Of a DNA stretch of 38,935 nt, positions 34,793-38,935 are shown in pieces. The stretch lies in contig DHWC01000045.1 of the NCBI GenBank assembly GCA_002412985.1, forward strand, positions 1 to 38,935, written 5' to 3'. Position 1 is the stretch's first letter; each line of letters starts with the position of its first letter. The notes under the pieces are model-generated. The model made no database searches, was not told the origin of the DNA, and saw nothing but the letters and a program-made list of their open reading frames with translations. The stretch comes from Methylocystaceae bacterium UBA5192. GTDB taxonomy: Bacteria > Pseudomonadota > Alphaproteobacteria > Rhizobiales > Beijerinckiaceae. Both the position numbers and the translations under genes were made by a program.

Positions 34793-37403
34793 TGACGATC
34801 CTTTTGGGGACGAGAATGAATTTTTTTACTGGCTTACCGTCCATCGCGCGCACAACAGCATCATGCGCCAAAGACTCCTTGCGAATGGTATCTTCGTCTG
34901 CGTCATGCGGAACTTCAATTTCTGCGCGCTTCTTGCCATTAACCTGAACTGGCAAAATAATCCTAGCCTGAGCGACAAGCCCTGGATCAGCAATTGGCCA
35001 ACTAGCCTGAGCTACAAGGCCCCCGTGACCCAAATCAGACCAACATTCTTCGGCCAAATGCGGAACCATTGGTGCAATCAACCGCGCCAAAACGTCAGCA
35101 GCTTCGCGAAAGGCGAAGGCCTGATCTGCGCCTACGCCATCCTCCTGCACCTTATCTAAGGATTCGGTTAATTCATTGACAAACTCACGAATGCGCGCGA
35201 TGGCGCTATTAAAACGCAACCGCTCTATATTTTCCGTTACCGAGGCAATCGCCCGATGTGTAGCCTGGCGCAGCGCCAGAGCCTCAGCCCCTGTCTGTTG
35301 AGGGGCAATGACACCAGGCGCCGCCGCAACGCACCCCAGCTCGCCCGTAACGCGCCAGAGCCGTTGAATAAAGCGCCAAGCGCCCTGCGCTCCCTCATCC
35401 GACCAGATGACATCGCGATCAGGAGGACTGTCTGACAGAACAAAAAGACGCGCCGTATCGGCCCCATAACTGGCGACGATTTCGTCAGGGTCGACCGTAT
35501 TTTTTTTAGATTTTGACATTTTTTCGATGGGACCGATCTCGACCTCTGCGCCCCCCTCAATGAGAAAGGCTTTGCGCGCGCCATCTATTGTCTCTAGCCG
35601 AACGCTCGCGGGAGAAATCCAGCCGCCATGCGCGTCTCTGTAGGTCTCATGCACGACCATGCCCTGTGTAAATAGACCTGAAAAAGGCTCGCTGGCCGCG
35701 CTATGCCCGCTATCGCGCATGGCCCGGGAAAAAAAACGGGAATAGAGAAGGTGCAAAATCGCATGCTCAATCCCGCCAATATATTGATCAACAGGCAGCC
35801 AACGATTGAGTGAAGCCGCCGCTGCAGGGAGGTGCTTGTTGTGAGGATCCGCAAAGCGCGCATAATACCAAGAGGAGTCAACAAAAGTATCCATTGTGTC
35901 TGTCTCTCGTCGAGCAGGCGCACCGCAGCTAGGACAAGAGACATCTTTCCATGTAGGGTGACGATCTAAAGGGTTGCCCGGCTGATCAAACGTGACGTCC
36001 TCAGGCAGGCGCACCGGTAAATCCTGCTCAGGCACAGGAACAACGCCACAGGCTTCACAATGAATAATGGGAATAGGACAACCCCAATAGCGTTGTCGCG
36101 ACACGCCCCAATCTCGTAATTTATAGTTAACTTTTCTTGAACCCTGCGGCGCGCCAAACAGTGGCGTGTTTTCTAATCTATTTGCTACGGCCTCTTTTGC
36201 TTGAGAAACCGTTAGCCCATCTAGAAACCCGGAATTTATTAACTTGCCCTCGCCTTCATACGGCTCAAGGTCAAAATTTAATTCTGAAGGCGCAACGCCG
36301 TCTGGACAAACGACCAGCGTCGCGCCCAAGGAATATTTTTTTGCAAAATCAAAATCTCTTTGGTCATGCGCCGGACACCCAAAAATCGCCCCGGAGCCAT
36401 AATCCATTAAGATAAAATTAGCTATGAATACCGGCAACATCCAATTGGCGTCAAAAGGATGCGCAACACGCAGTCCCGTATCCATGCCAAGCTTTTCAGC
36501 TGTTTCAATCGCTTCTGCCGAAGTTCCGCCGCGACGACATTCTTCGCAAAATTCGGCAATATCGCTTCTTTCCGCCGCCAGCTTTTTTGATAAAGGATGA
36601 TCCGCCGCTAGCGCAATAAACTTGGCCCCAAACAACGTATCCGCTCGAGTGGTGAAGACTTCAATTTCGCAGATGCTGTCAAATGGTTGGCTCAAAGCAA
36701 AACGAACGAGCATGCCCTCAGAGCGGCCAATCCAATTACGCTGCATGAGCCGAACCTTTTCAGGCCAACGCTCGAGCTTATCTAATGCAGTAAGTAATTC
36801 TTCAGAGTAAAGCGTGATTTTTAGAAACCACTGGATCAGTTCACGCTGCTCAACCAAGGCGCCTGAGCGCCATCCACGACCATCTATGACTTGTTCATTG
36901 GCAAGAACCGTATGATCAACAGGATCCCAATTTACTTTTGATTTTTTACGATCAACCAAACCAGATTTGAGAAAATCTAAAAATAACTTTTGTTGATGCT
37001 GGTAATACTCCGGATCGCAGGTAGCGATCTCACGCGTCCAATCTAAAGAAAGGCCTAGACTTTTGAGCTGCGTACGCATGGCGGCGATATTTGCGTAGGT
37101 CCATTGAGCTGGATGCGCGCCGGTCTGCGCCGCAGCATTTTCGGCTGGCAACCCAAAAGCATCCCATCCCATTGGATGCAAAACGTCATACCCCCGAGCA
37201 CGCATAAAACGTGCGATAACGTCCCCCATGGAATAGTTACGGACATGGCCCATATGTAGCCGCCCTGAAGGGTAGGGAAACATCTCCAGGACGTAATATT
37301 TAGGCGCAGTTTCGAGCTCCCCAGCCTTAAAAACTTGATTTTGCTCCCAGATCTTCTGCCAGCGCTGTTCACACTCAGCAAAATTATAACGGTCAGGTCT
37401 CAT
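34779..37403 (-). CDS. leuS: Leucyl-tRNA synthetase
   Basis: LeuS charges tRNA-Leu. 874 residues, full length for the bacterial form. The class I signatures are HMGH (GRLHMGHVRNYSMGD) and KMSKS (IEKMSKSKKNTVDP). The CP1 editing domain lies between them (about 225-420), and the zinc-ribbon-like pair CEACG ... CPSCG is in place. The anticodon-binding domain and the C-terminal domain (DGKPVKKFILVPKRIVNVV) are complete. The ribosome binding site is weak. It is divergent from the yggS-type gene, with an 8-pair hairpin in the 125 bases between them. Confidence 0.98.
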   Translation of the reverse strand: MRPDRYNFAECEQRWQKIWEQNQVFKAGELETAPKYYVLEMFPYPSGRLHMGHVRNYSMGDVIARFMRARGYDVLHPMGWDAFGLPAENAAAQTGAHPAQWTYANIAAMRTQLKSLGLSLDWTREIATCDPEYYQHQQKLFLDFLKSGLVDRKKSKVNWDPVDHTVLANEQVIDGRGWRSGALVEQRELIQWFLKITLYSEELLTALDKLERWPEKVRLMQRNWIGRSEGMLVRFALSQPFDSICEIEVFTTRADTLFGAKFIALAADHPLSKKLAAERSDIAEFCEECRRGGTSAEAIETAEKLGMDTGLRVAHPFDANWMLPVFIANFILMDYGSGAIFGCPAHDQRDFDFAKKYSLGATLVVCPDGVAPSELNFDLEPYEGEGKLINSGFLDGLTVSQAKEAVANRLENTPLFGAPQGSRKVNYKLRDWGVSRQRYWGCPIPIIHCEACGVVPVPEQDLPVRLPEDVTFDQPGNPLDRHPTWKDVSCPSCGAPARRETDTMDTFVDSSWYYARFADPHNKHLPAAAASLNRWLPVDQYIGGIEHAILHLLYSRFFSRAMRDSGHSAASEPFSGLFTQGMVVHETYRDAHGGWISPASVRLETIDGARKAFLIEGGAEVEIGPIEKMSKSKKNTVDPDEIVASYGADTARLFVLSDSPPDRDVIWSDEGAQGAWRFIQRLWRVTGELGCVAAAPGVIAPQQTGAEALALRQATHRAIASVTENIERLRFNSAIARIREFVNELTESLDKVQEDGVGADQAFAFREAADVLARLIAPMVPHLAEECWSDLGHGGLVAQASWPIADPGLVAQARIILPVQVNGKKRAEIEVPHDADEDTIRKESLAHDAVVRAMDGKPVKKFILVPKRIVNVVV

Positions 37404-37478
37404 GGCGGCACAAATCCAATTAGATAGGGAGTCTAACCGTTAATGCCGATCAGCAAGCGAGATGTCAAAGCTAAGTTT

Positions 37479-37498
37479 GCAATCTCAGAGGAGATTGC
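37479..37498. repeat. Perfect hairpin between leuS and yggS
   Basis: GCAATCTC (37479-37486), loop AGAG, GAGATTGC (37491-37498): eight perfect pairs and a four-base loop. It lies 30 bases before the yggS start and 76 bases upstream of leuS. It could be an operator for the divergent promoters or a 5' leader stem for either gene. It contains no T run, so it is not a terminator. Confidence 0.45.
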
Positions 37499-37528
37499 CG
37501 GACAGCGAAATGCGCGGTAACCAAACGC

Positions 37529-38200
37529 ATGACCATAACTGACCGCCTGAATGCGACAAAAACCGCGCTTGCCCTAGCGGCAGTAGACAGTAATCGCGAC
37601 CCAAAAGATATCACGCTTATCTGCGTGACAAAGACTTTTTCCGCTGATGAGATTAAGCCGCTTCTGGAAGCTGGCCATCGGATCTTTGGCGAAAACCGCG
37701 TTCAAGAGGCCTCAGGAAAATGGCCGGGTCTACGCGCACACTATCCAAATATAGAACTTCATCTTATCGGCCCCCTACAGTCCAATAAAACGCGCGAAGC
37801 CGTGGAAACATTTGATGTAATACAAAGCCTTGATCGCGAGAAACTCGCCAGCGCAATAGCTGAAGAAATGTCACGGATTAAAAAATATCCAAAATTATTC
37901 GTACAAATTAACACTGGCGCTGAACCACAAAAAGCGGGCGCTCTGCCGCAAGAGGCAGATAATCTTATCAAGATTTGCCAAGAAACCTATAACTTAAAGA
38001 TAGAAGGATTAATGTGTGTGCCGCCAGTTAATGAACAGGCGGCGCCTCACTTTGCCTTGTTGGCGGAAATTGCCCGCCGCAACAATTTAAGCCAATTATC
38101 AATGGGGATGAGTTCTGATTTTGAAATTGCAATACAATTAGGCGCCACGTTTGTGCGCGTTGGATCTAAAATTATGGGTCAACGTGATCATCTAACATAA
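37529..38200 (+). CDS. yggS: YggS/PLPBP-family pyridoxal-phosphate homeostasis protein
   Basis: 223 residues of the PLP-binding alanine-racemase-like barrel without known catalytic activity; the family keeps vitamin B6 pools balanced. K35 in LICVTKTFS is the expected PLP lysine. FGENRVQEASGKW, HLIGPLQSNK and the phosphate-binding ending LSMGMSSDFEIAIQLGATFVRVGS are typical. GGTAA lies near the ATG. The 3' end overlaps the convergent L,D-transpeptidase gene by 13 bases. Confidence 0.94.
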   Translation: MTITDRLNATKTALALAAVDSNRDPKDITLICVTKTFSADEIKPLLEAGHRIFGENRVQEASGKWPGLRAHYPNIELHLIGPLQSNKTREAVETFDVIQSLDREKLASAIAEEMSRIKKYPKLFVQINTGAEPQKAGALPQEADNLIKICQETYNLKIEGLMCVPPVNEQAAPHFALLAEIARRNNLSQLSMGMSSDFEIAIQLGATFVRVGSKIMGQRDHLT

Positions 38201-38700
38201 ATGCACACCCCTCGAGCGAGCCTAGGGAGGAGCTTACGCATGTCTTCACGTCTCAGTGCGACACATCCAGCTGTCGCTTCCAGCTGACTGGTTGCAATGT
38301 GAAAAAATATAGCGCTTCCTCGAGAGCGCCTGACGGGCTTTAGGTTATAGTCCATTACACCAACGACATCATAAAGGTTATCTAACCGCCACATTTCCTC
38401 GTGACTTAATTGAGTTGGCAGCGTTAAAGCGCGATTATATAGAAAACTGCTTTCATCATCGCACCATGCATCCCTGGGATGTGTTAGACGCCACGGCGCA
38501 TGAAGAATACAAGCATGACGGAGATAAAAGAAAATAAGCCTAAAATCGCCAGCCGGCGTCGCGCCATCCCCCTCACGCTTATCATAGGTGATACCGTTAC
38601 GACCTAAGGCGCAGGGAAATAAGGTGTTTCCAGCAACCAAGCGACCCTCATGCGGTAACCCGCCCGGACGTCGCGTAACATAAAGTTTAGTTAGCAGCAT
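38188..38700 (-). CDS. Small L,D-transpeptidase (YkuD domain) family protein
   Basis: 170 residues. The YkuD catalytic pattern is FFHIATSQLEATAGCVAL, with H134 and the nucleophile C146. GDGATPAGDFRL in the front half is the usual substrate-side motif. No signal peptide or lipobox is visible at the N-terminus (MLLTKLYVTRRPGG), which is common for this short subgroup but leaves its location open. The neighbourhood next to yggS and leuS is one I associate with Hyphomicrobiales. It overlaps yggS by 13 bases at the 3' ends. Confidence 0.88.
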   Translation of the reverse strand: MLLTKLYVTRRPGGLPHEGRLVAGNTLFPCALGRNGITYDKREGDGATPAGDFRLIFFYLRHACILHAPWRLTHPRDAWCDDESSFLYNRALTLPTQLSHEEMWRLDNLYDVVGVMDYNLKPVRRSRGSAIFFHIATSQLEATAGCVALRREDMRKLLPRLARGVCIYVR

Positions 38701-38795
38701 AGTTGCTTATGAATTCAGCTTAGGAGAGAATGTCATATCCATAGTGAAGCCTTGGCTGTGACCATACATAACAACGACAGTTCTCGACATAGCCC

Positions 38796-38935
38796 ATGAA
38801 TAATATCGCTTATATGGTCATTATCGCTAATAACGCCTTAATAAAACGACTAATTGAGCAGAGTAGCGCCTTTGAACCCATAGTTTTACACTCAGCGGCT
38901 TCAATTCAGTTGTTTATAGAAAGCGAGGATCTGTT
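38796..38935 (+). CDS. Start of an unidentified protein (3' truncated), possibly receiver-like
   Basis: An open frame runs from ATG 38796 to the window end, 46 residues: it begins MNNIAYMVIIANNALIKRLI and continues with a helix, a strand (FEPIVLH) and another helix. The strand-helix-strand-helix rhythm resembles the front of a response-regulator receiver domain, but the acidic pair normally found after strand 1 is replaced by ANN. No ribosome binding site is clear. The 95 bases upstream are shared with the divergent L,D-transpeptidase gene. Too little is present to name it. Confidence 0.5.
   Translation, partial: MNNIAYMVIIANNALIKRLIEQSSAFEPIVLHSAASIQLFIESEDL

Noticed and set aside
38729..38743. 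Tiny frame (ATG to TAG, four codons) with AGGAG upstream, before the right-edge gene
   Set aside because: Too short to judge as a leader peptide, and no regulatory codons are visible.
4283..38795. tRNA genes in intergenic regions
   Set aside because: No T-loop GGTTCGANTCC-type block was found in any intergenic stretch on either strand.

Overview
The window reads as ordinary chromosome of an alphaproteobacterium, most likely order Hyphomicrobiales (Rhizobiales), perhaps near Beijerinckiaceae or Methylocystaceae. Support: a GTTC-N7-GTTC LexA box beside lexA, a DUF1476 (F1-ATPase zeta) gene beside purC, a RibB with a degenerate GTP-cyclohydrolase tail, a DUF1491 gene, a DUF2336-like gene, and the order leuS-lptE-holA. 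The assignment rests on protein style and gene order only. Base composition is mixed: housekeeping genes look moderately GC-rich, while the left edge and several envelope or signalling genes are clearly AT-rich. No tRNA, rRNA, CRISPR array, phage or insertion sequence was seen.

Layout. 1-1355: tail of a SAM methyltransferase and an EamA-type exporter, both AT-rich. 1367-4282 (minus): a small membrane protein (DUF5330-like), an orphan coiled-coil protein and lepA. 4283-5587: a divergent intergenic region with nested inverted repeats, then a peptidoglycan-binding membrane protein and DUF1491. 5589-7731: a DUF2336-like protein (minus), a small conserved protein (plus), and lexA (minus) with its SOS boxes. 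7984-10394 (minus): an L,D-transpeptidase lipoprotein and accA. 10591-16660 (plus): an alpha/beta hydrolase, pepN and a large PAS sensor kinase. 16663-20761 (minus): degP, an OmpR-type regulator and its sensor kinase. 21071-25503 (minus): gshB-glnD-grpE. 25755-29662 (plus): a SixA-like phosphatase, aroC, a histone-deacetylase-family protein with a Tat-like N-terminus, and ribBX. 29674-31067 (minus): xerC and the zeta subunit. 31423-33227 (plus): purC-purS-purQ. 33231-37403 (minus): leuS-lptE-holA. 37529-38935: a YggS-type PLP protein, a second L,D-transpeptidase (minus), and the start of an unidentified gene.

Functional themes are translation (lepA, leuS), DNA maintenance (lexA, holA, xerC), purine, riboflavin, chorismate and fatty-acid precursor synthesis, nitrogen and redox control (glnD, gshB), and envelope biology (two L,D-transpeptidases, a PG-binding protein, lptE, degP with a two-component pair). 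Several neighbourhoods I would expect in this order are split: purL is absent after purQ, hrcA is not next to grpE, glnE does not follow the degP-regulator-kinase set, and xerC is far from accA.

I found no clear new multi-gene system. The best leads are a 132-base nested inverted-repeat structure at 4366-4497 that covers the start of the PG-binding gene, the apparently exported histone-deacetylase homologue at 27429-28430, and the paired LexA boxes at 7800-7840.
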